Positions 8,166-17,250 of a stretch of 64,000 nt of DNA are shown piece after piece. The stretch's first letter is position 1. Every line of letters starts with the position of its first letter. The DNA comes from Pontibacter chinhatensis (GTDB lineage Bacteria; Bacteroidota; Bacteroidia; Cytophagales; Hymenobacteraceae). The translations under genes and the position numbers were made by a program. The notes under the pieces are model-generated. The model made no database searches. It was not told the DNA's origin and saw only the letters and a list, made by a program, of their open reading frames with translations. The stretch is taken from NCBI RefSeq assembly GCF_900113285.1, contig NZ_FOOT01000001.1, positions 868,001 to 932,000 on the forward strand, in the 5' to 3' direction.

Positions 8166-9869
8166 ATGACCTTAGCGCCTGTTGTCAATATTGCTGAAAT
8201 CTGTGCTCAGAAAGGGGTAGAAAATGTGGTGCTGTCGCCGGGCTCGCGCTGCGCCCCGATTACGATTGCCTTTGCCCGCCATGGCGGGTTTCAGGTGAAG
8301 ACGGTGAGCGATGAGCGGGCCGCCGCCTTTATAGCCCTGGGCATGGCGCTGACGACAGGCAAGCCGACCGTGCTGGTGTGCACTTCCGGAACCGCTGCCC
8401 TCAATTACGCACCAGCCGTGGCAGAGGCTTTTTTCCAGCGGGTGCCGCTGCTCATCCTCAGCGCCGACCGCCCTCCCGAGTGGATAGACCAGCTTGACGG
8501 GCAGACGATACGGCAGCAAAATGTGTTTGGGCAGCACATCAAGCAGAGCTATACTTTCCCCGCGGATTTTTCGCACCCGGATGCTTCCTGGCACAGCGAG
8601 CGGATGGTGTCGGAGGCGCTGAACGAGGCCATAAACTTTCCGGCCGGGCCTGTGCACATCAACGTGCCTTTGCGTGAGCCTTTCTACCCCGCCCCTACCG
8701 AGGAGCTAAAGTATAACACGCAGGTGAAGGTGATTGCCGAGGAAGCCCAAGCCTACGAGCTAAGCGCGGCGCAGTCGCTGCGGTTGCAGGAGGAGATCCT
8801 CAAGTATAGGAAGGTGCTGGTGCTGGCCGGACAGGACCAAGAGCAAGAGGCACTGCTGAAAAGCCTGCATACTTTTACCGAATCTACCGGAGCTGTGGTC
8901 GTGGGCGACATCATCAGCAACATCCACCAGCTGCCGCAGGCCATCCGGCACCAGGACATTATTTTTGGCAACAACGACCAGGAGCAACTGGCCAAACTGC
9001 AGCCCGACCTGCTGATTTCCTTTGGCAAGTCCATCATCTCCAAGTCACTGAAAGTATACCTGCGCAAGTATAAGCCCAAGGCCCACTGGCATGTGCAGCC
9101 CGCCGGCCAGGTTGCCGACACGTTTCAGTCGCTGACAAAGATAGTGCGCTGCCTGCCGCAGAGCTTTTTTACAGCGCTGGCCGGCAGCACCCGGGCCGAT
9201 GAGAAATTTGCCGCCGCCTGGGCCGCCGCCAACAGATCAGCCGGAAACTACCTGCAGAAGTATACACAAGGAGCGCCGTACAGCGAGCTTCCGGTGGTGG
9301 CACGCGTGCTGCAGCAACTTCCGCCGAACAGCAACCTGCACCTGGCCAACTCAATGTCTGTGCGCTACGCCAACATTGTGGGGCTGCAGGCAGCGCAGCA
9401 AGTGCAGGTGTACGCCAACCGGGGCACCAGCGGCATCGACGGCAGCACGAGCACCGCAGTGGGCTGCGCCCTTTCCAGCCCTGGCATCACTACGCTACTC
9501 ACTGGCGATCTGGCCTTCTTCTACGACCGCAACGGACTCTGGCACAACTACCTGCCCTCCAACCTGCGTATCGTGCTGTTGAACAACCATGCCGGCGGCA
9601 TTTTTAGGCTGATAGACGGGCCACGGCAGCAGCCGGAGCTGGAGCCATACTTTGAAACACGCCAGGAACTGAACGCTGAGAACACGGCCCGTGATTTTAA
9701 TATGGGTTATACTTCAGTGCACTCGCTGGAAGAGCTGGAAAAAGCCTTACCGGCCTTCTTCTCGCCGGAAGCCGGTGCTGGCATCCTGGAGATTTTCACC
9801 GCAAGCAACGCCAATGCCACCGCTTTTGACGCCTACCGTACGGAAGGAAGAAAGCTGCGATTCAGATAA
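8166..9869 (+). CDS. menD: 2-succinyl-5-enolpyruvyl-6-hydroxy-3-cyclohexene-1-carboxylate synthase
   Basis: ThDP-dependent enzyme joining isochorismate and 2-oxoglutarate in menaquinone synthesis. Family blocks are VVLSPGSRCAPITIA (substrate binding, about 22-36), VSDERAAAFIALGMA with the ThDP-activating Glu, VCTSGTAALNYAPAVAEA, ILSADRPPEW and, near the C-terminus, GTSGIDGSTSTAVG and LTGDLAFFYDRNGLW (Mg/ThDP binding). The length of 567 residues is normal. It follows menF with a 142-base hairpin-bearing spacer and is closed by a terminator at 9895. Confidence 0.95.
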   Translation: MTLAPVVNIAEICAQKGVENVVLSPGSRCAPITIAFARHGGFQVKTVSDERAAAFIALGMALTTGKPTVLVCTSGTAALNYAPAVAEAFFQRVPLLILSADRPPEWIDQLDGQTIRQQNVFGQHIKQSYTFPADFSHPDASWHSERMVSEALNEAINFPAGPVHINVPLREPFYPAPTEELKYNTQVKVIAEEAQAYELSAAQSLRLQEEILKYRKVLVLAGQDQEQEALLKSLHTFTESTGAVVVGDIISNIHQLPQAIRHQDIIFGNNDQEQLAKLQPDLLISFGKSIISKSLKVYLRKYKPKAHWHVQPAGQVADTFQSLTKIVRCLPQSFFTALAGSTRADEKFAAAWAAANRSAGNYLQKYTQGAPYSELPVVARVLQQLPPNSNLHLANSMSVRYANIVGLQAAQQVQVYANRGTSGIDGSTSTAVGCALSSPGITTLLTGDLAFFYDRNGLWHNYLPSNLRIVLLNNHAGGIFRLIDGPRQQPELEPYFETRQELNAENTARDFNMGYTSVHSLEELEKALPAFFSPEAGAGILEIFTASNANATAFDAYRTEGRKLRFR

Positions 9870-9894
9870 ATTTAAAGTATAAATTCCCTGTATG

Positions 9895-9933
9895 GCGCCT
9901 CCTGGTTTTCAGACCGGGAGGCGCTTTTCGTTT
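9895..9933 (+). terminator. Terminator after menD
   Basis: A 12-bp stem with one G-T pair, GCGCCTCCTGGT / ACCGGGAGGCGC region at 9895-9924, is followed by TTTTCGTTT. Confidence 0.75.
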
Positions 9934-10066
9934 AAAGGTGTTTTTCTATACTTCCTAGCTCTCCCAACCCAGGTGCTAGGCATAAACTCAAGCCTTTTGT
10001 ATCCGGGGTTCTAACATTAGACGTATATAGTAATACGAACATGTTTTACCTAAATCACTTTTAATC

Positions 10067-10510
10067 ATGGCCTTTACACAAGAAGTCAGTCACCCTGTCC
10101 AGCGTAACAGCGCCAGCAACCCTGTTTGGATGGACGGGCTACGCATACTTTTAGGATTGTTTCTCTTCATAAAGGGGGTAATGTTCCTGGAGTATACCAG
10201 TGATGTGTTCCTCGTCTTCAGCCAGAACCAGGATTTTATCAGTCTGCAGAAGGCGCCGGTTTTAACCAGCACCGTGCACATTGTCGGGGGCTTGATGATC
10301 GCCATGGGCTTTCTGACCCGGCTGGCGCTGCTCTGCCAGATGCCGGTGGTGCTGGGGGCGGTGCTGCTTGTAAACAGACACCGTGGGCTGCACCTGGAGA
10401 ACACGGAACTCTGGATTTCTGTAGCCGTGCTTGGCCTGCTGCTCTTCTTTATGATCATGGGTCCGGGCCGCTATTCGGTGGATAACAAAGTGCTCCGGAA
10501 ACAGAAGTAA
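10067..10510 (+). CDS. DoxX family membrane protein (first of a tandem pair)
   Basis: Small integral membrane protein of the DoxX family, 147 residues with four predicted membrane segments (about 26-44, 73-92, 97-112, 121-138). Conserved family features include GLRILLGLFLFIKGVMFL and HIVGGLMIAMGFLTRLA. DoxX proteins are linked to quinone- or thiosulfate-related redox membrane functions in some organisms, but no activity can be assigned here. It sits between menD and menE and is followed by a paralog with the same layout, which suggests a recent duplication. Role in menaquinone metabolism is a guess from position only. Confidence 0.8.
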   Translation: MAFTQEVSHPVQRNSASNPVWMDGLRILLGLFLFIKGVMFLEYTSDVFLVFSQNQDFISLQKAPVLTSTVHIVGGLMIAMGFLTRLALLCQMPVVLGAVLLVNRHRGLHLENTELWISVAVLGLLLFFMIMGPGRYSVDNKVLRKQK

Positions 10511-10653
10511 GCCCCACGGCTGGCAGCTGATCTGGAAGTTACCAGGACATCAGGTACGAATACTATAATTTGTACTGAGATTTGTCCGGTTCAAGGTGAA
10601 ATACGTTTAATAAAATGATAGTCAGCATGTTTCACTTTTAAATTTATAAAACC

Positions 10654-11109
10654 ATGAACCTAGCACAAGACATGTACCGCGTAGAGCGCTGGGCTGACAC
10701 GCATCACCCTCTTTGGCTCGATTTTTTGAGAATGGGTTTGGGAGTTTTCCTGATGGTGAAGGGCTTTATGTTCATTCAGGACACAGAGGCGCTGTTCCGG
10801 ATCATGCAGAAGAGCCAGTTCCCCTGGATTTCAATCGGTTTGGCGCACTATGTTGCCTTTGCTCACCTGGTAGGCGGCCTGCTGATCGCGATGGGCCTGG
10901 TCACCCGGGTAGCCATTCTGTTTCAGCTGCCGATCCTGATTGGAGCGGTTTTCTTCATTAACCCGAACCGTGGTTTCTACTCTGAGAATACCGAATTGTG
11001 GTCCTCCATCATCGTGCTTTTGCTGCTGATCTTCTTCCTGATCTTCGGTTCCGGCCGCCTCTCCATCGACCGGCTAATCCGCAAGCCTGACAAGGACTGG
11101 CTATACTAG
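10654..11109 (+). CDS. DoxX family membrane protein (second of a tandem pair)
   Basis: Paralog of the upstream gene, 151 residues with the same four-helix layout. Shared blocks are PLWLDFLRMGLGVFLMVKGF, HLVGGLLIAMGLVTRVA, NRGFYSENTELW and the C-terminal GSGRLSIDRL, against NRHRGLHLENTELW and GPGRYSVDNK in the first copy. The 143-base spacer between the copies has no terminator-like hairpin, so they may be cotranscribed. Function unknown. Confidence 0.8.
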   Translation: MNLAQDMYRVERWADTHHPLWLDFLRMGLGVFLMVKGFMFIQDTEALFRIMQKSQFPWISIGLAHYVAFAHLVGGLLIAMGLVTRVAILFQLPILIGAVFFINPNRGFYSENTELWSSIIVLLLLIFFLIFGSGRLSIDRLIRKPDKDWLY

Positions 11110-11290
11110 TTTAGCCACTTCGTACCAGTTCAGGGGCAGGCAGCCGGAGAAAAACCTTTGCCGGCATAGTTTGTTTTGATAGCGCTTTCCCCCAATTTTG
11201 CAGGAGCACGTACGTGTTAACGTGAAATGATGACGGGGCACCATTCCCAGGGCAAAGGCGCCAAAGGGATGGCCTATAAGATATTGCTAC

Positions 11291-12403
11291 ATGACAGACA
11301 AATACCTGACCCTGAACGGCAAGAAGTTCTATTACGACGAGATTGCCTCGTACTCCTTCCGCAACAGCATTCCGCTGAACGGCTACGAAAGCAAAACCCT
11401 TGAATTCTGCCGCAGCTGGCTCAACGGTGTGCAGGAATTCCCCATCCAGACGTCCGGCTCCACAGGGGTGCCTAAAACCATCAACCTTACCCGCAGGCAG
11501 CTGGAGGCCAGCGCCCGCCGCACCATAAAACTGCTCAACCTGCAGCCCGGCGACTGCACGCTCATTTGCCTGAATACTGAGTATATAGCCGGCATGATGA
11601 TGCTGGTGCGCGGCTTTGTGGCCGATCTGCGGATGATTATTGTAGAGCCCATTGGCAACCCGCTGACCCTGGTAAGCCCGGAGGAGAAAATCACCTTCAG
11701 TTCCTTTGTACCGATGCAGCTACACGCCATCCTTCAGGAAACACCGCAGCGGCTTGGCCAGCTTAACGGCATGAACGGTATGCTGGTGGGCGGCGCCCCG
11801 GTTACCCCCACACAGCAGCGCGAGCTACAGCAAATACAGTCACCGGTGTACCATACCTACGGCATGACGGAAACCGCCTCGCACATTGCCCTGCGCAAGC
11901 TCAACGGCTACGACGCAGCCGATTACTACGAGGTGCTGGAAAACATTGAGGTTGGGCTGGACAAGCGCGGCTGCCTCACCATCAAAGGCGACATCACCAA
12001 CAACGAGCTGCTCATCACCAACGACATCGTGGAGCTGCTCACCCCTACCCGCTTCCGCTGGATTGGCCGCGCCGACAACACCATCAACACCGGCGGCGTG
12101 AAAGTGCAGACCGAGACGGTAGAGCTAGCCATTGCCGAGGCTTTTGTGGATGATGTGGACTCACCGCGCTTTTTCATAGCCCCGCAGCCCGATGAGGTAC
12201 TGGGCGAGAAGATCGTGCTGGTGCTGGAGTGCGAGCAGTTATCCGAGGAAGAGGAAAAGCAGCTGCAAGAGCGCCTGCGCAGCAAACTGAAAAAGTATGA
12301 GATGCCAAAAGAAGTGTACTACAGCAAGGCATTCTCCGAAACCTCCACAGGTAAATTATCGCGGGAGCGCACACTCCGGAAGCTTGGCCTGTATACCGAG
12401 TAG
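11291..12403 (+). CDS. menE: o-Succinylbenzoate-CoA ligase-type AMP-binding enzyme
   Basis: Adenylate-forming enzyme that activates o-succinylbenzoate with ATP and CoA in menaquinone synthesis. Visible are the P-loop TSGSTGVPK (54-62), GGAPVT, YGMTETASH (about 194-202), the hinge region RADNTINTGGVKV, and the C-terminal catalytic lysine in STGKLSRE (Lys355). At 370 residues it is shorter than the typical 450-500; this compact form is usual for MenE in Bacteroidota. It lies in the same direction as menF and menD but is separated from them by the DoxX pair. menA, menB and menC are not in the window. Confidence 0.85.
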   Translation: MTDKYLTLNGKKFYYDEIASYSFRNSIPLNGYESKTLEFCRSWLNGVQEFPIQTSGSTGVPKTINLTRRQLEASARRTIKLLNLQPGDCTLICLNTEYIAGMMMLVRGFVADLRMIIVEPIGNPLTLVSPEEKITFSSFVPMQLHAILQETPQRLGQLNGMNGMLVGGAPVTPTQQRELQQIQSPVYHTYGMTETASHIALRKLNGYDAADYYEVLENIEVGLDKRGCLTIKGDITNNELLITNDIVELLTPTRFRWIGRADNTINTGGVKVQTETVELAIAEAFVDDVDSPRFFIAPQPDEVLGEKIVLVLECEQLSEEEEKQLQERLRSKLKKYEMPKEVYYSKAFSETSTGKLSRERTLRKLGLYTE

Positions 12404-12462
12404 CCTGAAATTAAAACGGCGCGCGCACCTGCCCGTATGAAGTATAAACCAAAACAGAAAGC

Positions 12463-13338
12463 ATGAGAAAAAGTATACGTGCCGGATTTTATACTTTACT
12501 GGCAACCTTTGCCCTGAGTGGCTGTAGCGGCAACCTGTTCTCCTCGCGTGCGCCCGTGGAGCTGCAGGAACTATGGGCTTCCGATAACACCCTCAGAACA
12601 CCGGAGTCCGCCCTCTTCGACCCGCAGCGCAACGTGATCTACGTGTCGAACATGAACAACACCTCAGACCGCAACGACGGCGACGGTTTCATTTCCAGGC
12701 TGGATGCGGAAGGGAATATCGAAGACCTGTACTGGGTAACCGGGCTGAACAACCCGGCGGGCATGGCTCTGCACAACAACGTGCTTTATGTGGCCGATGC
12801 AGACGAAGTAGTGGCCATTGCCACGCAATCCGGCTCCGTACTGGGCAAGTATAAAGCCGAGAAAGCCAAGTTCCTGAACGATGTGGCAGTGGACGACAAC
12901 GGCACGGTATACATCACGGATTCGGAGCAGCGACGCATTTACCAGATGCGCAACGGCCGCATCAGCACCTGGATAGAAAACACCAAACGCGAGAACCCGA
13001 ACGGTATCTTTGTCGAGGGCGACCGCATGCTAGTGGCCTTCTTTAACAGCGGCCGCGTGCGCTTGGTGGACCCCGGCACAAAGGACTTCACAGACTGGAC
13101 CGATGGCATTAAATCAGCCGACGGCATTGCGCGACTGGAAGATGGTAATTACCTGATCTCCAGCTGGGACGGTGAAGTATATTACGTGAACCAGGAAGGC
13201 CGCAACTGGCGAGTGCTGGACACGAAAAGCAAAAACATCAATGCCGCCGACATCAGCTATGCCCGGCAGCCCGGCCTGCTGCTGGTGCCTACTTTCCGCG
13301 ACAACAGGGTGGTGGCTTACAGACTAAAAGGCAGGTAA
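12463..13338 (+). CDS. SMP-30/gluconolactonase-like beta-propeller lipoprotein
   Basis: Probable six-bladed beta-propeller of the SMP-30/gluconolaconase/NHL type, 291 residues. A signal peptide ends in the lipobox ALSGC, so the protein is lipid-anchored. Repeating blade motifs include NVIYVSNMNN, NVLYVADADEVV, NGTVYITDSEQRRIYQ and VRLVDPGT. Proteins of this group include lactonases and ligand-binding propellers; the substrate is not known. The gene follows menE by 59 bases, so cotranscription is possible. Confidence 0.75.
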   Translation: MRKSIRAGFYTLLATFALSGCSGNLFSSRAPVELQELWASDNTLRTPESALFDPQRNVIYVSNMNNTSDRNDGDGFISRLDAEGNIEDLYWVTGLNNPAGMALHNNVLYVADADEVVAIATQSGSVLGKYKAEKAKFLNDVAVDDNGTVYITDSEQRRIYQMRNGRISTWIENTKRENPNGIFVEGDRMLVAFFNSGRVRLVDPGTKDFTDWTDGIKSADGIARLEDGNYLISSWDGEVYYVNQEGRNWRVLDTKSKNINAADISYARQPGLLLVPTFRDNRVVAYRLKGR

Positions 13339-13438
13339 TTACGTTACATACTTATACCGTTATAATGTTTGAGGTAAGGCAGCTGCACCGTTACGTGTTA
13401 GTTGCCTTCTCATTTCCGGCGACTTTTACTTTATACCG

Positions 13439-14356
13439 ATGAAAAAACTTCCCACCCTCCACATCCTCAACGGCGATGCCTCAGTCCCTGCCTTCACTGC
13501 AGCCGGGCTGCCCGGTCAGGTAATGGTGTGGCGCGAAATTCTCTCAGAGGGGCCGGTATTCTATACCTTGCCTGAGCCGGAGTTCTGGCAAAAGCGGCAG
13601 GACTACATCACCTCCACCTATGGCGAGCTGGCGGAAAAGTATAAAACTAAGGTGCTGGAAGAGCTGCAGAAGCTGGAGGGAATCGGGGCTTTCTTTGAGG
13701 TGGTGCTGTGGTTCGACACTGACCTGATGTGCCAGGTAAACCTGCTATACTTACTGCAGCGCCTGCACCAGAAAAAACCGCCCATGGTATCAATCTGCAC
13801 ACCAGTGCAAGGCAAAAACATTGCGCTGCTGAGGCCGGAGGAACTGCAGCAACTGTTTGAAGAGAGGATACAGGTGGATGATACGCAACTGGAGCAGGCC
13901 AAGCAGCTGTGGCAACTTTACGCTGGCCCCAACCACCTTAACCTACAGGTATACTTACAGCAACAGTCCGCGCCGCTTTTATACTTGCAGCAGGCCCTGC
14001 AACTGCATTTGCGCCGCTTCCCGGCTTGCACCAACGGCCTTAGCCAGCCCGAGCACATGCTGCTCAGTATGATACAGGCTGGCACTACCACCGTAGATGC
14101 GCTTATGCAGCAGTTCTGGCAACAGGACCCCGGCTACGGCTTCGGCGATTTGCAACTGCAGGAGATATTAGCCCGCCTGCAACCTGACCTGGTGCAGGCC
14201 AAGGAGCCCCTTTCCTTAAGCTTCTTTGGGGAGCGGGTGCTGGAGGGATACGGTTCTTTCATCCCCAAAACGCGCTGGCTGGGCGGCTCAGAGGTAAACG
14301 GCAGTTGCCCCTACTGCTTTGACGCAGAAAAAGGGAGCTTGCGCAAGCACGCCTGA
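13439..14356 (+). CDS. DUF1835 domain-containing protein
   Basis: Cytoplasmic protein of 305 residues starting with the DUF1835 pattern: LHILNGDA near residue 8, then VWREILSEGPV, FFEVVLWFDTDLMCQVNLLYLLQ and VSICTP. The C-terminal part has conserved YGFGDLQLQEIL and a final YCFDAEKGSL segment. The family is widespread and has no established activity. It stands alone between two short spacers. Confidence 0.7.
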   Translation: MKKLPTLHILNGDASVPAFTAAGLPGQVMVWREILSEGPVFYTLPEPEFWQKRQDYITSTYGELAEKYKTKVLEELQKLEGIGAFFEVVLWFDTDLMCQVNLLYLLQRLHQKKPPMVSICTPVQGKNIALLRPEELQQLFEERIQVDDTQLEQAKQLWQLYAGPNHLNLQVYLQQQSAPLLYLQQALQLHLRRFPACTNGLSQPEHMLLSMIQAGTTTVDALMQQFWQQDPGYGFGDLQLQEILARLQPDLVQAKEPLSLSFFGERVLEGYGSFIPKTRWLGGSEVNGSCPYCFDAEKGSLRKHA

Positions 14357-14416
14357 TAAATCTGGCATCAAAAATGCAATAACGTGTGTTATACTTAGAC
14401 TTTAAGCAGAACACAC

Positions 14417-14821
14417 ATGATTAGGAAGCAAACATATGCCGCAGCACTGGCCCTGGGCCTGCCGCTTTTCAGCCTGACCTTCGCCAAAGCACAGACCACG
14501 CCCTTACCTCCACAGGAGAAAGAACACATACTTGTCAGCACCGAGCATCCTAACGCCAACAAGGAAACCCTGTCGGGTATTTACCTCAAGCCCACTGCCA
14601 AAGGTACCTTTGAGCTGGATTTCTCGCAGCAGCTGGATGAGAACGCCGTACTTTTTGTAAAAAGCTCCGCCGGAAAAACAGTATACACCGAGCCCGTTAG
14701 CATCGAGGGCAACCGCAGCAGTTGGCGTTACCCGCTCGGCAAGCTTAAGCCTGATACCTACCTGATAGAAGTAAAAACCAGCGACACCACCTACTGGACT
14801 AAATTTAAGGTTGGGAAATAA
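14417..14821 (+). CDS. Small secreted protein of unknown function
   Basis: 134 residues with an N-terminal signal peptide (MIRKQTYAAALALGLPLFSL...KAQ), then a mostly beta-rich mature part ending in GKLKPDTYLIEVKTSDTTYW and KFKVGK. The C-terminal pattern resembles the Ig-like fold of T9SS sorting domains, but there is no large cargo domain in front of it, so a sorting role is doubtful. Its own terminator follows at 14833. Confidence 0.6.
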   Translation: MIRKQTYAAALALGLPLFSLTFAKAQTTPLPPQEKEHILVSTEHPNANKETLSGIYLKPTAKGTFELDFSQQLDENAVLFVKSSAGKTVYTEPVSIEGNRSSWRYPLGKLKPDTYLIEVKTSDTTYWTKFKVGK

Positions 14822-14832
14822 GTATAAAACAA

Positions 14833-14868
14833 AACGGCCCTGCAGTAGTATGCAGGGCCGTTTCGTTT
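14833..14868 (+). terminator. Terminator between the small secreted gene and hutG
   Basis: A perfect 12-bp stem AACGGCCCTGCA / TGCAGGGCCGTT (14833-14844, 14851-14862) with a 6-base loop, followed by TCGTTT. It lies between convergent genes and may act on both strands. Confidence 0.8.
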
Positions 14869-14925
14869 AGGTGGATTTGCTGCGGGTTTGGCACCAGCTT
14901 GCCTTATATCAGAAATCTCCTCAAA

Positions 14926-15900
14926 CTATACCTGGCTCCACTGCTGCACCACGTGGTAAAGCAGCGATGCACCCAGCCTGGCCGTGCGGCTGTCAACATC
15001 AAGTTTGGGGTTTAGCTCCACTATATCCAGCGTCAGCAATTTGCCGCTGCTGATAATCTCCTGCAACAGCAACAGCACAATCTCCGGATGCACGCCCAGG
15101 GCGGCAGGTGCGCTTACGCCGGGCGCATAGGCCGCGGCAAACACGTCCATGTCAATGCTTACATACAGCAGGTCAACCAGCTCCGTGAACTGCTGCAGCC
15201 GCTCCCGCAGCGCCTCATAATTATACACCTGCATCGCCGGTGCAAACACGTAATCGGCACCATAGGCTGCGGCGGTGTTAAACAGCTTCTGCGTATTGCC
15301 TTGCTGCTGTATACCCAGGCACAGGTAATTAAAATCCTGGCCCTGCGCCCCTAAGTCATCGGCGATTTGCAGGAACGGGGTGCCGGAGCTGGCTTGCTTT
15401 TCATAGCTCCGCAGGTCGAAATGCGCGTCGAAGTTGATGATGCCCAGTTGCTGCCCCTCCGGGAGGGCCTGCTTGATACCTAAAAAATGGCCATAGGCAG
15501 TTTCGTGCCCGCCGCCAAGTATAATCGTTTTGTACGTGTTGGATAACAGGGCATTCACTTTCCGACCCAGCTGCTTCTGTGCTTCCTCCAGGTTTTGGTT
15601 GGTGCAGTATACATCGCCCGCGTCGAACAGCGCCACATCATCCTCCAGGTGCCACGCAAAGGAGGCCATGGCCTGCCGCAGCGCTGCCGGCCCTTCCACT
15701 GCCCCTTCCCTGCCCTGGTTGCGGCGCACGCCTTCATCACAGCAAAACCCCAGAAACGCGATAGCCTGGTTTGCCAGGGCAGGTTCTGTGGTGTCAGTCA
15801 GGTTGAGCAGTTTAATACCCTGGTGCCAGCGCTTGCCCTCTTCGCCTTCGAGCGTGTCTACTCTGCCTTTCCACGTACTAGGTGCGGTGGGTTTATACAT
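14926..15900 (-). CDS. hutG: Formimidoylglutamase
   Basis: Ureohydrolase (arginase superfamily) that splits N-formimidoyl-L-glutamate into glutamate and formamide, the last step of histidine degradation. The binuclear metal site is complete: GGGHE (His132), NFDAHFDLR (Asp158, His160, Asp162) and SIDMDVF near residue 250. The length of 324 residues is typical. The function assignment over agmatinase or arginase is based on the neighbouring hutI and hutU. A small inverted repeat TGCGAATC/GATTCGCA lies in the hutI-hutG spacer at 15946-15982. Confidence 0.9.
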   Translation of the reverse strand: MYKPTAPSTWKGRVDTLEGEEGKRWHQGIKLLNLTDTTEPALANQAIAFLGFCCDEGVRRNQGREGAVEGPAALRQAMASFAWHLEDDVALFDAGDVYCTNQNLEEAQKQLGRKVNALLSNTYKTIILGGGHETAYGHFLGIKQALPEGQQLGIINFDAHFDLRSYEKQASSGTPFLQIADDLGAQGQDFNYLCLGIQQQGNTQKLFNTAAAYGADYVFAPAMQVYNYEALRERLQQFTELVDLLYVSIDMDVFAAAYAPGVSAPAALGVHPEIVLLLLQEIISSGKLLTLDIVELNPKLDVDSRTARLGASLLYHVVQQWSQV

Positions 15901-15996
15901 TTTTTATGCTGTTAATTGTCTGTTGTTGTTTGTTTTTACCCCTGATGCGAATCTTCGGTTTCGTGACTTAGAGTGATTCGCACGAGCGCTTATACC

Positions 15997-17250
15997 TTAT
16001 ACTTGTCTCCCGGATTTCCATACTTTAGATGGCTTCAGCTTGCCCTGCAAATATAAAATCTCCTTATAGTTTTCTGTCGGGAAGGCGATCATGTCGGCCA
16101 GGTTTCCTTTTGCCAGACTGCCACGGTCTGGGAGGTTGAGCGCTTTGGCGGCACGGGTCGTAATGGCAGCCAAGGTCTCGGCGATAGTTAATTTTTCAGC
16201 AGCACCAAGTATAGCCGCCTGCATCAGCAAATCGCCCATGGGGGCAGATCCGGGGTTCCAGTCCGTAGCAATAGCCAGGCAAAGGCCGCCGTCCAGCATT
16301 TTGCGGGCAGGTGCGTAATGCATGCCCAGCCCCAGCGAGGCTCCTGGCAGTACGGTAGCCACCACACCAGCATCGCGCAGCAGTGCAATTTCCTCGTCGC
16401 CGCTGGCCTCCAGGTGGTCGGCACTAATAGCACCGGCCTCTGCGGCTACCCGGCTGCCGTCCGTGCTGAACTGATCGGCGTGAACCGTTATATCAAAGCC
16501 CATTTCTTTGGCAGCCAACAAGAATTCCAGGGATTCCGCTTCCGTAAAGGCGGTGTCTTCGACAAAGATGTCCACGCGGTTGGCCAGGTTCTGTTCCAGC
16601 ACCTGCGGTAGCAACTCATCCAAAACATGCTGCAAGTATACTTTGGAGTCGGTGAACTCCGGGGGGCGCATGTGTGCCGCCAGGCAGGTCGGCACCAGGT
16701 CAAGTGCATGATGCTTGTTTACGAGACTGATGGCCTCCAGCATTTTCAGTTCATCATCCACCGTTAGGCCATAGCCGCTCTTCACCTCGCAGGTGGTAAC
16801 GCCCTCGCGCAGGTGGCGGTCGCAACGCTTCCGCATCAAATCAACCAGTTCTACCAAGGTTGCTTCGCGGGTTTTCCGTACGCTGTCCAGTATGCCGCCG
16901 CCGCTGCGGGCTATCTCTAAATAGGATTTCCCGGCCACGCGCATGGCATAGTCATTGGCGCGGCTTCCGGCAAAGCAAATATGGGTATGGGCATCAACGA
17001 GGCCAGGCAGCAGCACCATCGGCTCCTCAATCAGTTCGAGTTTATACTTGTTATCCAGCGCCTCGCGGTGGAGTTGGTCATACTTGCCTACCTTCTGCAC
17101 CCTGCCTTCCTGCACCAGCACCCCGGCCTGCTCGATTACCTTTAGCTGCTCGTCCTGCAGCGCACCCGCCTCCGGCAGGTTGGTCATAGGCAGGATTTGG
17201 CTAAAAGGGCCGATTAAGGTATGGGTTGAGGTGTCTTTGTTATCTTTCAT
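15997..17250 (-). CDS. hutI: Imidazolonepropionase
   Basis: Amidohydrolase that opens imidazolonepropionate to N-formimidoylglutamate in histidine degradation. The metal-binding GLVDAHTHICFAG is visible, with later HADQFS and the DHLEASGDEEI region. The start is placed at the ATG 17250-17248 (MKDNKDTS), giving 417 residues, the normal HutI length. An in-frame upstream ATG at 17316 would add 22 non-conserved residues rich in AAGTATR sequence. The TAA stop is formed by a copy of AAGTATAA (15997-16004), so the protein ends in Gln-Val. Part of hutU-hutI-hutG, but 764 bases of repeats separate it from hutU. Confidence 0.93.
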   Translation of the reverse strand: MKDNKDTSTHTLIGPFSQILPMTNLPEAGALQDEQLKVIEQAGVLVQEGRVQKVGKYDQLHREALDNKYKLELIEEPMVLLPGLVDAHTHICFAGSRANDYAMRVAGKSYLEIARSGGGILDSVRKTREATLVELVDLMRKRCDRHLREGVTTCEVKSGYGLTVDDELKMLEAISLVNKHHALDLVPTCLAAHMRPPEFTDSKVYLQHVLDELLPQVLEQNLANRVDIFVEDTAFTEAESLEFLLAAKEMGFDITVHADQFSTDGSRVAAEAGAISADHLEASGDEEIALLRDAGVVATVLPGASLGLGMHYAPARKMLDGGLCLAIATDWNPGSAPMGDLLMQAAILGAAEKLTIAETLAAITTRAAKALNLPDRGSLAKGNLADMIAFPTENYKEILYLQGKLKPSKVWKSGRQV

